Source of the DNA: Lachnospiraceae bacterium
Lineage (GTDB): Bacteria; Bacillota_A; Clostridia; Lachnospirales; Lachnospiraceae
Assembly (NCBI GenBank): GCA_017516285.1
Contig: JAFXDD010000045.1
Span: forward strand, 1-15,644
Direction of reading: 5' to 3'
Length of the DNA: 15,644 bases
Shown here piece after piece: positions 1-6,401 of the stretch. Each line of letters starts with the position of its first letter. Within the stretch, counting starts at the first letter, position 1. The position numbers and the translations under genes were made by a program. The notes under the pieces were generated by a model, which had not been told where the DNA came from, did not search any database, and saw only the letters and a list, made by a program, of their open reading frames with translations.

Positions 1-37
1 AGAACAACAATCAGAGCAAGTACTAAGCAAAAGTACG

Positions 38-66
38 AAAAAGGCATCCATATGGGTGCCTTTTTT
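38..66 (+). terminator. Rho-independent terminator of an upstream gene
   Basis: The sequence AAAAAGGCATCCA (38-50) pairs with TGGGTGCCTTTTTT (53-66), with one G-T pair and a tiny AT-rich loop, and the right arm runs straight into a T tract. It lies just before the promoter at 81-110, so it should close the transcript of a gene that ends left of the window. Positions 1-37 contain no complete gene. They may hold the last few codons of that upstream gene, but no frame can be preferred. Confidence 0.8.
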
Positions 67-80
67 GTGTACATGGGAGC

Positions 81-110
81 TTGACATCAGTACCATATAT
101 TTAGTAAGAT
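81..110 (+). promoter_or_regulatory. Sigma-A promoter of the RNA methyltransferase-rdgB operon
   Basis: A perfect -35 box TTGACA (81-86) is followed after 18 bp by TAAGAT (105-110, five of six consensus bases). Transcription should begin near 117. This rules out a TTG start at 112 for the next gene and leaves a leader of about 28 nt before the ATG at 145. Confidence 0.75.
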
Positions 111-144
111 ATTGTTATACGTTTTGGAAAGAACAGGTAATTTT

Positions 145-1302
145 ATGAAGCGAATGGAGCTCATTGTACCATGCCATTTTGGCATGGAGGCAGTGTTAAA
201 GAATGAGATTATAGATTTGGGTTATGATGTTATTGAGGTGACGGATGGCCGGGTGACCTTTGAGGGGGATGAGGAGGCCATCTGCCGTGCCAATATTTGC
301 TTAAGGACAGCGGAGCGCGTACTGATTAAGGTAGGGAGCTTTCGTGCAGAGACCTATGAGGAACTGTTTCAGGGCACTAAGGCACTGCCGTGGGAGGAGT
401 TTATTCCGATAGACGGCAAGTTCTGGGTGGCCAAAGCTGCCAGTATCAAGAGTAAGCTTTTTAGCCCGTCTGATATTCAGTCCATAATGAAAAAGGCTAT
501 GGTGGAGCGCATGAAGAGTGTGCATCATATCAGCTGGTTCACGGAGGAGGGAGCAAGCTACCCGGTTCGTGTTTTTTTGTTAAAGGATGAGGTAAGCGTG
601 GGTCTGGATACTACCGGCGACAGTCTGCATAAGCGTGGTTATCGTAAGCTGACAGCCAAGGCTCCCATTGCAGAAAATCTGGCAGCAGGTTTAATTAAGC
701 TGACGCCGTGGCATGGGGACCGTATTTTGGTAGATCCGTTCTGCGGCAGCGGTACCTTTCCTATTGAAGCAGCTATGATGGCCGCCGGTATTGCACCCGG
801 AATGAATAGGCATTTTCTGGCGGAGAGCTGGAAGCATATCATTCCTAAGACTATGTGGTATGATGCGGTAGACGAGGCTCGTGAGGACATAGATTTACAA
901 GTGGATACCGACATTCAAGGCTATGATTTAGATCCGGGGATGGTGGAAATTGCCAGAGCCAATGCGAAAATGGCCGGGGTGGAGAAGTTGATTCATTTTC
1001 AACAAAGGCCGGTCAGTGAGCTGAGTCATCCGAAAAAATACGGTTTTATTATCACTAATCCGCCTTATGGAGAGCGTCTGGAGGACAAGGAGGCTATGGT
1101 GCCTCTTTATCGAACCATTTGGCAACGTTATGAGCAGTTGGACAGCTGGAGCCTGTATCTGATTACCGGCTTTGAAGATGCGGAGAAGGTGTTCGGTCGC
1201 AAGGCGGACAAGAACCGTAAGATTTATAATGGTATGATGAAAACCTATTTTTATCAATATATGGGGCCTAAGCCGCCAAAAAGAGCAAAAGAGGACAAAT
1301 AA
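145..1302 (+). CDS. ypsC: THUMP-domain class I SAM-dependent RNA methyltransferase (YpsC/RlmL-N family)
   Basis: This 385-residue protein belongs to the UPF0020/YpsC family, which transfers a methyl group from S-adenosylmethionine to guanine N2 in structured RNA such as 23S rRNA; the exact substrate cannot be read from the sequence. A THUMP RNA-binding region occupies about residues 45-155. The Rossmann methyltransferase domain follows, with motif I DPFCGSGTFP near residue 197 and the catalytic N-P-P-Y motif (NPPYGERL) near residue 305. The length equals what I recall for Bacillus YpsC. I chose ATG 145 because AGGTAA precedes it at good spacing and the promoter at 81-110 would place the transcript start inside any longer reading. 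The stop codon is directly followed by the rdgB ATG, so the two genes are probably translationally coupled in one operon. Confidence 0.88.
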   Translation: MKRMELIVPCHFGMEAVLKNEIIDLGYDVIEVTDGRVTFEGDEEAICRANICLRTAERVLIKVGSFRAETYEELFQGTKALPWEEFIPIDGKFWVAKAASIKSKLFSPSDIQSIMKKAMVERMKSVHHISWFTEEGASYPVRVFLLKDEVSVGLDTTGDSLHKRGYRKLTAKAPIAENLAAGLIKLTPWHGDRILVDPFCGSGTFPIEAAMMAAGIAPGMNRHFLAESWKHIIPKTMWYDAVDEAREDIDLQVDTDIQGYDLDPGMVEIARANAKMAGVEKLIHFQQRPVSELSHPKKYGFIITNPPYGERLEDKEAMVPLYRTIWQRYEQLDSWSLYLITGFEDAEKVFGRKADKNRKIYNGMMKTYFYQYMGPKPPKRAKEDK

Positions 1303-1908
1303 ATGACTAAAATTATTTTTGCTACAGGGAATGCAAACAAGATGCGAGAAATCAAAGCCATTCTTGCAGATTTAAATATGGAGATATTGTCTATGAAGGA
1401 AGCGGGCGTGTCCGCAGAGGCAGAGGAGAATGGTGCCACTTTTATAGAGAATGCGATTATTAAGGCTAAGGATATTGCAGGAAGGGTTTCCGATGCCATT
1501 GTGATGGCAGATGACTCCGGTCTGGTGGTGGATGCCTTACATGGTGAACCGGGCATTTACAGCGCCAGATATCTGGGAGAGGATACTTCATATAGTATTA
1601 AAAATGCCAATATTATCAGTCGTCTGGAGGGGGTACCTGTAGAGGCACGTACAGCCCGCTTTGTGTGTGCTATTGCAGCGGTTTTGCCGGATGGTCGGGT
1701 ATTGACTACAGAAGGGACCATTGAAGGCTATATTGGTTATGAGGAGCGTGGAAATGGAGGCTTTGGCTATGATCCGATATTTATGGTGCCGGAGTTTGGT
1801 TGTACTACGGCAGAGCTCAGTGCAGAAGCCAAGAATGCCATCAGCCATCGTGGCAAGGCATTACAAAATATGAAAACACAGATACTCAATATATGGGGGA
1901 ACGAATGA
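1303..1908 (+). CDS. rdgB: XTP/dITP pyrophosphatase (RdgB/HAM1 family)
   Basis: This 201-residue cytoplasmic enzyme hydrolyses non-canonical purine triphosphates (ITP, dITP, XTP) to monophosphate and pyrophosphate, keeping damaged purines out of DNA and RNA. The family signatures are present: the N-terminal FATGNANKMREI substrate loop (residues 6-17), the metal-binding DDSGL (70-74), GIYSARY (84-90), GNGGFGYDPIF (150-160) and the C-terminal SHRG (181-184). The length is typical. The ATG begins on the base after the upstream stop, with a GAGGA ribosome binding site inside the end of that gene. Its stop overlaps the following metallophosphoesterase start. RdgB followed by a YfcE-type phosphodiesterase is a common Clostridia order, which supports the call. 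Confidence 0.95.
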   Translation: MTKIIFATGNANKMREIKAILADLNMEILSMKEAGVSAEAEENGATFIENAIIKAKDIAGRVSDAIVMADDSGLVVDALHGEPGIYSARYLGEDTSYSIKNANIISRLEGVPVEARTARFVCAIAAVLPDGRVLTTEGTIEGYIGYEERGNGGFGYDPIFMVPEFGCTTAELSAEAKNAISHRGKALQNMKTQILNIWGNE

Positions 1909-2384
1909 TGAAGGTATTAATTTGCAGCGATACACACAGAAGACATGATCATTTTTGTGAGGTAGTCGAGAAGGAAGGACCATTTGATTTTTTAATTCAC
2001 TGTGGTGATACAGAGGGTGGAGAGTATGCTATCCGCGAGGCGATAGGGTGTCCGTCAGAAATTATTCAGGGAAACAACGAATTTTTTTCAGAGCTTCCTA
2101 AGGAAAGGATTTTTGAACTGGGCGGCAAAAAGATTTGGCTGACTCACGGACATGAACAATGTACTTTTCTGGGGACTAAATATATCAAGCAGGACGCGAA
2201 GGAAAAGGGAGTAAATGTTGTTATGTTTGGACATTCACACTGTCCGCTGATTGAAGAAGATGATGTACTCTGTATCAATCCGGGCAGCCTTAGTTATCCA
2301 CGTCAGGCCAATCATAGGCCATCCTATATTGTTTTAAATATTGATAAAGATAACAAGTGGGATTTGGAGATAAAATATTGTTAA
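1908..2384 (+). CDS. YfcE/MJ0936-family metallophosphoesterase
   Basis: This is a compact 158-residue calcineurin-like phosphodiesterase. All metal-binding motifs are visible in order: D8-T-H10, HCGD (31-34), GNNE (55-58, in place of the usual GNCD), THGH (79-82) and the terminal GHSH (108-111). Members hydrolyse phosphodiester model substrates with Mn2+; the physiological substrate is usually unknown. The region carries ATGATG at 1905-1910. I prefer the second ATG (1908), because it sits 7 nt after GGGGGA and gives the usual family N terminus MKVLICSDTH. It overlaps the last base of the rdgB stop, so it is the third gene of the operon. No good terminator separates it from the tRNA promoter downstream. 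Confidence 0.9.
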   Translation: MKVLICSDTHRRHDHFCEVVEKEGPFDFLIHCGDTEGGEYAIREAIGCPSEIIQGNNEFFSELPKERIFELGGKKIWLTHGHEQCTFLGTKYIKQDAKEKGVNVVMFGHSHCPLIEEDDVLCINPGSLSYPRQANHRPSYIVLNIDKDNKWDLEIKYC

Positions 2385-2412
2385 AATATTTGTAATTTAC
2401 TTTAAAAAGTTG

Positions 2413-2441
2413 TTGACAATCAGAGCGGCTTATAGTATACT
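2413..2441 (+). promoter_or_regulatory. Sigma-A promoter of the tRNA array
   Basis: TTGACA (2413-2418) and TATACT (2436-2441) are separated by exactly 17 bp, a near-consensus strong promoter as expected for stable RNA. Predicted initiation near 2448 leaves about 19 nt before the first tRNA at 2467. Confidence 0.85.
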
Positions 2442-2466
2442 ATACAATGTTCTGATTGAGACAGAA

Positions 2467-2541
2467 CGGGGTGTGGCTCAGTTTGGCTAGAGCGCCTGGT
2501 TTGGGACCAGGATGTCGCAGGTTCGAATCCTGTCACCCCGA
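2467..2541 (+). tRNA. tRNA-Pro(TGG), copy 1
   Basis: The cloverleaf is complete. Acceptor CGGGGTG (2467-2473) pairs with CACCCCG (2534-2540), discriminator A is at 2541, anticodon stem CCTGG/CCAGG holds loop TTTGGGA with anticodon TGG, and the T arm contains GGTTCGAATCC. No CCA is encoded. It is identical to copy 2 at 2635. Confidence 0.97.
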
Positions 2542-2545
2542 GTCT

Positions 2546-2616
2546 GCGGGTGTAGTTCAATGGTAGAACACCAGCCTTCCAAGCTGGTCACGTGGGTTCG
2601 ATTCCCATCACCCGCT
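2546..2616 (+). tRNA. tRNA-Gly(TCC), copy 1
   Basis: Acceptor GCGGGTG (2546-2552) pairs with CACCCGC (2609-2615), with discriminator T at 2616. The anticodon stem CCAGC/GCTGG holds loop CTTCCAA with anticodon TCC, and the T arm is GGGTTCGATTCCC. No CCA is encoded. It starts only four bases after the preceding tRNA-Pro, so both must be cut from one transcript. Confidence 0.97.
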
Positions 2617-2634
2617 CTTTTCTTCTCATTATAT

Positions 2635-2709
2635 CGGGGTGTGGCTCAGTTTGGCTAGAGCGCCTGGTTTGGGACCAGGATGTCGCAGGTTCGAATCCTG
2701 TCACCCCGA
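2635..2709 (+). tRNA. tRNA-Pro(TGG), copy 2
   Basis: This 75-nt tRNA matches copy 1 base for base (anticodon TGG, no encoded CCA). It has no promoter of its own and is presumably transcribed from the promoter at 2413-2441. Confidence 0.97.
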
Positions 2710-2735
2710 CTTTTATCTAAATTTTATATTATTTT

Positions 2736-2806
2736 GCGGGTGTAGTTCAATGGTAGAACACCAGCCTTCCAAGCTGGTCACGTGGGTTCGATTCCCATCA
2801 CCCGCT
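2736..2806 (+). tRNA. tRNA-Gly(TCC), copy 2
   Basis: This 71-nt tRNA matches copy 1 base for base (anticodon TCC, no encoded CCA). It lies 26 nt after tRNA-Pro copy 2. Its discriminator base is immediately followed by the stop codon of the convergent deacetylase gene. The run of seven T at 2811-2817 just downstream may help end transcription, although no separate hairpin precedes it. Confidence 0.97.
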
Positions 2807-3607
2807 CTATTTTTTTGTCTTTATCTGTCTTCCTTCATGGTTCATGTGATAGTCTTCCCTATAAATCAATTCTGAAATTGGTACAAACTCATATCCCTTT
2901 TCTTTCAGGGTAGTAATCATAGTGTCCAGGGCGGCTGCGGTATATTTAGCACCATTATGGCAAAGAATGATACTTCCCGGGCCTAAATGTTTGTGATTGG
3001 CAACCGTATTGATAATGGAATCCACACCGTAGTTTTTCCAGTCCAGACTGTCTACATCCCACTGTATGGTGTAATAACCGCATTCCATGGCATTCGTTAT
3101 AACACTGTTGTTATAATCACCGTATGGCGGTCTGAAAAGGGTCATTTCGTAATCCGTCAGTTCTTTTACCTTATCATGAACCTTCATTAGTTCTTCCTTC
3201 TGTTGCGCATCAGAAAGCTGGCTCATGTGTTTGTGGTTTTCACTGTGATTACCTAAATCGTGTCCTGCTTCCAGTATTGCTTTTACATCCTCGGGATATG
3301 CCTCAACCCAGCCACCGGTCATAAAGAAAGTAACTTTTACATTGTGCTTGGCCAGAATATCCAGAATTTGTCCCGTGTCCTCGTTACCCCAGGCGGCATC
3401 AAAGCTGAGGGAGATTTTTTTGTCTTCTCCGCAGTCCACACAGTAAATGGGCAGGTGTCTGTCGCCCACCTTACTGGAGGTCATAACCGGGTCATAATAG
3501 TTGTGATATACATAACTTAAAATTCCTGTACAACAGAGGCAGAATGCTGCCAGTGCAAAAACTTTTTTGAAAAGAGGTTTTTTAAAAAATAAATTATGTA
3601 GGTGCAT
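2807..3607 (-). CDS. PdaB-like membrane-anchored polysaccharide deacetylase (NodB homology)
   Basis: This 266-residue protein has a positively charged N terminus, one membrane segment (about 16-35) and an extracellular NodB domain. Carbohydrate esterase family 4 enzymes remove N-acetyl groups from chitin-like glycans or peptidoglycan. Motifs in order: SFDAAWG (68-74), HSENH (121-125, metal His residues), RPPYGDYN (159-166), the WDVDSLDW stretch (183-190) and ILCHNG (214-219, catalytic His). The classical first motif FDDG reads FDAAWG here, so the second Asp is Ala. The PdaB/YlxY sporulation subgroup typically departs from FDDG in this way, and I place the protein there. It is convergent with the tRNA array, and its TAG stop begins on the base after the last tRNA. 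No good SD is visible before the ATG. A TATACT box lies about 25 nt upstream without a convincing -35, so a sporulation sigma factor is possible. Confidence 0.85.
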   Translation of the reverse strand: MHLHNLFFKKPLFKKVFALAAFCLCCTGILSYVYHNYYDPVMTSSKVGDRHLPIYCVDCGEDKKISLSFDAAWGNEDTGQILDILAKHNVKVTFFMTGGWVEAYPEDVKAILEAGHDLGNHSENHKHMSQLSDAQQKEELMKVHDKVKELTDYEMTLFRPPYGDYNNSVITNAMECGYYTIQWDVDSLDWKNYGVDSIINTVANHKHLGPGSIILCHNGAKYTAAALDTMITTLKEKGYEFVPISELIYREDYHMNHEGRQIKTKK

Positions 3608-3694
3608 AAGAAGAGCCTTTTTTGTTTTAGTATACGATGGAAACGGAAAGAATAGAACTTGGATTAAAGTGCATTTTTGTATAATGAAATAACA

Positions 3695-3721
3695 TGACCA
3701 CCGACAGAAAATCGGTGGTCA
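3695..3721 (-). terminator. Hairpin terminator of the phosphotransferase gene
   Basis: TGACCACCGA (3695-3704) and TCGGTGGTCA (3712-3721) form a perfect 10-bp stem with a 7-nt loop, just after the phosphotransferase stop on the minus strand. The following minus-strand sequence TGTTATTTCATTAT is T-rich but interrupted, so termination may be incomplete. Confidence 0.7.
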
Positions 3722-3732
3722 ATGGAGAGTAA

Positions 3733-4482
3733 TTATGTGTAATCAAAAACGTTAATCCATTTGGATAATAATTCTTTTTCTTCAGGGATAGCCTTAACGG
3801 ACTGTGATGCAGCCACAATAGGAATCCATCTTTGAACATATTTTTTGTTAATACCGGTCTTTGTGCAGAAAAGATTTAAGTATTTTTCGGCAAGGTCGTT
3901 TTTGCCTGCCAAACTGAATACTAAGAAAGTTCTGGCAGCGTCAGCAGAAGCATTGCCCTGTGTAGCGTGTGCCCAGTCAAGGATGTATGCCTGGCCTTCC
4001 GGCGTGATAACAACGTTACTTGGGTTAAAGTCGCCATGGCAAACCTTATCATGCTTGTGCATACCATCTAATAATGTATGTAAGTCATATTTGGTAGCGT
4101 TATCAATATCTGCCAAAGAAATCTTACGTATCATTTTGTCGATTAACTTGGTCAGAAGAGGGGCTTTCTTTTTGTGAATATCTGTTTGAAGAGTTACAAA
4201 AAGATCCATATACTCGTCTTCCTTTTCAGGGTTCTCAAGCATCAGCTGCTCTAAGGTAGTACCTTCAATATATTCGTTAATGATAGCCCATTTGCCATCA
4301 ATCTTGGTTACCTCTAAAACCTTTGGAATAGGCAACCCTGTCTCTTCCACTCTGGCAGTATTCAGTGCTTCGTTCAGAATGTCTGATTTGGAATAATCTT
4401 CATTGAAGAGCTTAATAACCATATCTCCGTCACGATAAATGGTTTTTTTAGGACGTGTTGCGATAACTTGTTCTAATTTCAT
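3733..4482 (-). CDS. APH/choline-kinase-fold phosphotransferase
   Basis: This 249-residue soluble protein has the protein-kinase-like fold of the aminoglycoside/small-molecule phosphotransferases. It shows a beta-strand lysine in MVIKLF (about 24), the catalytic loop HGDFNPSN (149-156, base D151, metal-binding N153) and the DFG-equivalent ILDW (167-170, metal-binding D169). Substrate is unknown: such genes in Clostridia are often housekeeping kinases of sugars, choline or amino compounds, and nothing here argues specifically for antibiotic resistance. A longer reading from 4497 is rejected because that ATG forms part of the GGAGG ribosome binding site that precedes ATG 4482 at 8 nt. The gene is monocistronic, with promoter at 4545-4573 and terminator at 3695-3721. 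Confidence 0.85.
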   Translation of the reverse strand: MKLEQVIATRPKKTIYRDGDMVIKLFNEDYSKSDILNEALNTARVEETGLPIPKVLEVTKIDGKWAIINEYIEGTTLEQLMLENPEKEDEYMDLFVTLQTDIHKKKAPLLTKLIDKMIRKISLADIDNATKYDLHTLLDGMHKHDKVCHGDFNPSNVVITPEGQAYILDWAHATQGNASADAARTFLVFSLAGKNDLAEKYLNLFCTKTGINKKYVQRWIPIVAASQSVKAIPEEKELLSKWINVFDYT

Positions 4483-4544
4483 ACGAGTATCCTCCATGTA
4501 TTAAAAATTTAGTAATTGTGAATGCACATTCTGATGTTGAAGAT

Positions 4545-4573
4545 ATTGTAGCACACATTTAGCAAAATGTCTA
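4545..4573 (-). promoter_or_regulatory. Extended -10 sigma-A promoter of the phosphotransferase gene
   Basis: On the minus strand TAGACA (complement of 4568-4573, five of six consensus) is followed after 17 bp by TACAAT (complement of 4545-4550), preceded by TGC, which makes an extended -10. The predicted leader is about 55 nt. Confidence 0.7.
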
Positions 4574-4697
4574 CAATTTTGTGAAAAAATATTAATGAAT
4601 TCTCTAAAAATCAAACAATTATGATAAAAAATTAACAAACAATACACAACCTTTCAGGAATTTGAATATATTAAAAATAAAGAGAAAGGTGTTTGTT

Positions 4698-5285
4698 ATG
4701 CCTGTAATTAATATTATAAACGGAGTAATACAGGATATTTCCGGAGAAGGAGTTACTTCCTTTGTTACGGTATCATATAGAAGCGGCCAGGGTGACAGAA
4801 GAGGTGAACAGACGGTACGACTGGTGGTGGGACCGCGTACTGTTATTGTGAATTCCAATGGTTTGCCATTACCGCTTTCTTTCCTGCGTCAGGGAATGTT
4901 GATTAATGCAACAATTTCTTCGGCAATGACAAGGAGCAATCCGCCACAGGCTGCTGCGTATATCATAAGAGTAGTAAGAAGACCGGGCCCACAGCCAGGT
5001 CCAGGGCCACGCCCACAACCGGGGCCAAGACCGGAGAATGTTACTGTGGGTGTTATTTTGGAGGTAGATAGAAATAATAGAAGCTTTACCACGATCAGTA
5101 ATCGTGATTTTTCAACCATAATCAGGTTTAATGTGCCAAACAATGCTGTGATTTTGGACCGCAACGGAAGGCCTATAAACTTTTCCAGACTGACACAGGG
5201 CATACGCGTAAGAGTACGGCATGCAAGCTTTATGACTGCCAGCATTCCGCCTCAGACAACGGCATTTGAAATAAGAGTGCTATAG
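4698..5285 (+). CDS. Two-domain repeat protein with Pro-Gly linker, function unknown
   Basis: I do not recognise a named family. The 195-residue protein has no signal peptide or membrane segment. It consists of two homologous beta-rich domains (about residues 1-93 and 115-195) joined by a linker of repeated P, G, R and Q (about 94-113). The domains align at their ends: SFLRQGMLINATIS with FSRLTQGIRVRVRH, SNPPQAAAYIIRVV with SIPPQTTAFEIRVL, and TVIVNSNGLPL with AVILDRNGRPI. The pattern of short strands suggests small barrels of OB or SH3 type, which is inference. The start at 4698 is preceded by GAAAGGTG at good spacing; an earlier in-frame ATG at 4662 has no ribosome binding site. The gene stands alone between a divergent kinase and a convergent methyltransferase. 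Many Arg and few acidic residues would suit nucleic-acid or polyanion binding. Confidence 0.8.
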   Translation: MPVINIINGVIQDISGEGVTSFVTVSYRSGQGDRRGEQTVRLVVGPRTVIVNSNGLPLPLSFLRQGMLINATISSAMTRSNPPQAAAYIIRVVRRPGPQPGPGPRPQPGPRPENVTVGVILEVDRNNRSFTTISNRDFSTIIRFNVPNNAVILDRNGRPINFSRLTQGIRVRVRHASFMTASIPPQTTAFEIRVL

Positions 5286-5292
5286 AGTTATA

Positions 5293-5325
5293 AAACCGAC
5301 CGACAGCTTGGCTGAAGGTCAGTTT
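5293..5325. terminator. Probable bidirectional terminator between convergent genes
   Basis: AAACCGACC (5293-5301) pairs with GGTCAGTTT (5317-5325) with one mismatch, and an inner CAGC-TTG-GCTG hairpin (5304-5314) closes the top. It lies between two convergent stops. The flanks are AT-rich on both sides (TTTCATTATCATTT on plus, GGTTTTATAAC on minus), so it can serve both genes. Confidence 0.7.
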
Positions 5326-5330
5326 CATTA

Positions 5331-6179
5331 TCATTTACCCAGCTGCCAGAAAGCTACCGCACTGGCAGCTGCAACATTTAAGGAGTCCACGCCATGGGAC
5401 ATAGGAATACGCACAGTATAGTCACTTTTAGCGATGGTATCAGCTGCCAGTCCGTCTCCTTCTGTTCCCAAAATGATGGCCAACTTCTCAGCGGACATAA
5501 GGTGAGGGTCATCTATGGAGATGGAGTCATCCCTTAAAGCCATGGCAGCAGTTTGAAAACCAAGTTTTTTTATAAGTGGTATACCTGCATCGGGCCATAT
5601 AGGTTGCGTGGTCTTTGACGAAGCGAAAACTCGCACGTCAAAAAAGGTCCATGGTATCTGGAAAACAGTGCCCATGCTGACTCTGATGGCACGGCGGTAT
5701 AGCGGGTCGCTGCAACCGGGTGTAAGCAATATGGCATCCATATTCAGCGCCGCAGCAGAGCGAAAAATAGCCCCTATATTGGTAGGGTTCATGATATTTT
5801 CCAAGATGGCAATGCGACGGGCATTTGCGCATATTTTTTCGATACTCGGCAATTGTACTCGGTGCATGGCGCAGAGTACACCACGAGTAAGCTGAAAGCC
5901 GGTGAGCTTGGTCAAAACATCGAAATCAGCAGTATACACAGGGACATCGCCACATCGTGCCAGGATTTCCCTGGCTTGGCTATCAATGTGCTTGTGCTCC
6001 ATTAAAAGGGAAAGGGGAGTGTATCCCGCATCCAGAGCACGCTCCACCACTTTGGGACTTTCTGCAAGGAACAAGCCTCCATCGGGCTCATAATAATGGG
6101 CAAGCTGTGCTTCGGAAAGGCGGGCATAGATATCCAGCTCCGGAGCTGAAAAGTCTGTTATTTCTATAATATTTGGCAT
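5331..6179 (-). CDS. SpoU/TrmH-family RNA 2'-O-methyltransferase
   Basis: This 282-residue protein is a SPOUT-class enzyme that methylates a ribose 2'-OH in tRNA or rRNA using S-adenosylmethionine. The N-terminal half (about 1-110) is a substrate-binding L30e-like domain. The C-terminal knot domain shows motif 1 ENIMNPTNIGAIFRSAA (127-143, catalytic Arg140), motif 2 ILGTEGDGL (236-244) and motif 3 IPMSHGVDSLNVAAASAVA (258-276). The target nucleotide is not predictable, since RlmB-like and TrmH-like paralogues share these motifs. The start at 6179 has AAGGAG 6 nt upstream. A longer open frame to 6281 is excluded because it runs into the gene's own promoter. It is a single-gene unit, divergent from the first PadR operon. 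Confidence 0.9.
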   Translation of the reverse strand: MPNIIEITDFSAPELDIYARLSEAQLAHYYEPDGGLFLAESPKVVERALDAGYTPLSLLMEHKHIDSQAREILARCGDVPVYTADFDVLTKLTGFQLTRGVLCAMHRVQLPSIEKICANARRIAILENIMNPTNIGAIFRSAAALNMDAILLTPGCSDPLYRRAIRVSMGTVFQIPWTFFDVRVFASSKTTQPIWPDAGIPLIKKLGFQTAAMALRDDSISIDDPHLMSAEKLAIILGTEGDGLAADTIAKSDYTVRIPMSHGVDSLNVAAASAVAFWQLGK

Positions 6180-6252
6180 GAGAGTCTCCTTGGTATCCTT
6201 GAATTCAATAATGGTCAGTTTGGACAACAGGCTGAGTCCTATTATATATGCT

Positions 6253-6281
6253 ATTATAGTAGTTGAGTGAAAAGGTGTCAA
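6253..6281 (-). promoter_or_regulatory. Perfect-consensus sigma-A promoter of the TrmH-family gene
   Basis: On the minus strand TTGACA (complement of 6276-6281) and TATAAT (complement of 6253-6258) are separated by exactly 17 bp. Expected leader length is about 67 nt. It is divergent from the PadR promoter that starts about 50 bp away. Confidence 0.85.
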
Positions 6282-6329
6282 ACAGGAAATGTTATTGCCT
6301 GGTTGTAGGTTGGGCAGTAAATTCCCCTC

Positions 6330-6388
6330 TTGACAAATATAGATTATCGATATAATATATAGATAACCGATATATCGATTGTCTATAT
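6330..6388 (+). promoter_or_regulatory. Promoter and operator of PadR module 1
   Basis: TTGACA is at 6330-6335. The -10 is ambiguous: TATAAT at 6351-6356 (15-bp spacer) or TAATAT at 6353-6358 (17 bp). An imperfect inverted repeat covers it, with arms 6337-6354 and 6371-6388 matching at 16 of 18 positions. The left element (6338-6354) also recurs directly at 6358-6374, 20 bp later, at 15 of 17 positions. The shared core is TATAGA-N4-CGATATA. The position over the -10 and the transcript start is typical of PadR autorepression. Confidence 0.65.
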
Positions 6389-6401
6389 AATGGAGGTAAA
6401 T

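Larger units (their letters stand above)
2467..2806 (+). repeat. Tandem duplication of a tRNA-Pro/tRNA-Gly pair
   Basis: Two units, 2467-2616 and 2635-2806, contain identical tRNA genes in the same order. The Pro-to-Gly spacers differ: four bases in unit 1 and 26 bases in unit 2. The spacer between units is 18 bases. The tRNAs are unchanged while the spacers have diverged. Confidence 0.9.

Noticed and set aside
112..144. TTG-started N-terminal extension of the RNA methyltransferase
   Set aside because: The promoter at 81-110 would start transcription around 117, after this codon, and family members begin near the ATG at 145.
2371..2396. AT-rich inverted repeat (AAATATT/AATATTT) at the end of the metallophosphoesterase gene
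   Set aside because: The stem has no G-C pairs and no T tract, so it is not a credible terminator.
2639..2875. Open frame on the plus strand across the second tRNA-Pro and tRNA-Gly
   Set aside because: It reads through two perfect tRNA genes and the end of the deacetylase gene, and has no ribosome binding site.
4483..4497. Upstream ATG giving five extra residues on the phosphotransferase
   Set aside because: The ATG is part of the GGAGG ribosome binding site that serves the ATG at 4482.
6180..6281. Hydrophobic N-terminal extension of the TrmH-family enzyme
   Set aside because: It starts at a TTG within the -35 box of the gene's own perfect promoter. AAGGAG is placed correctly for the ATG at 6179.
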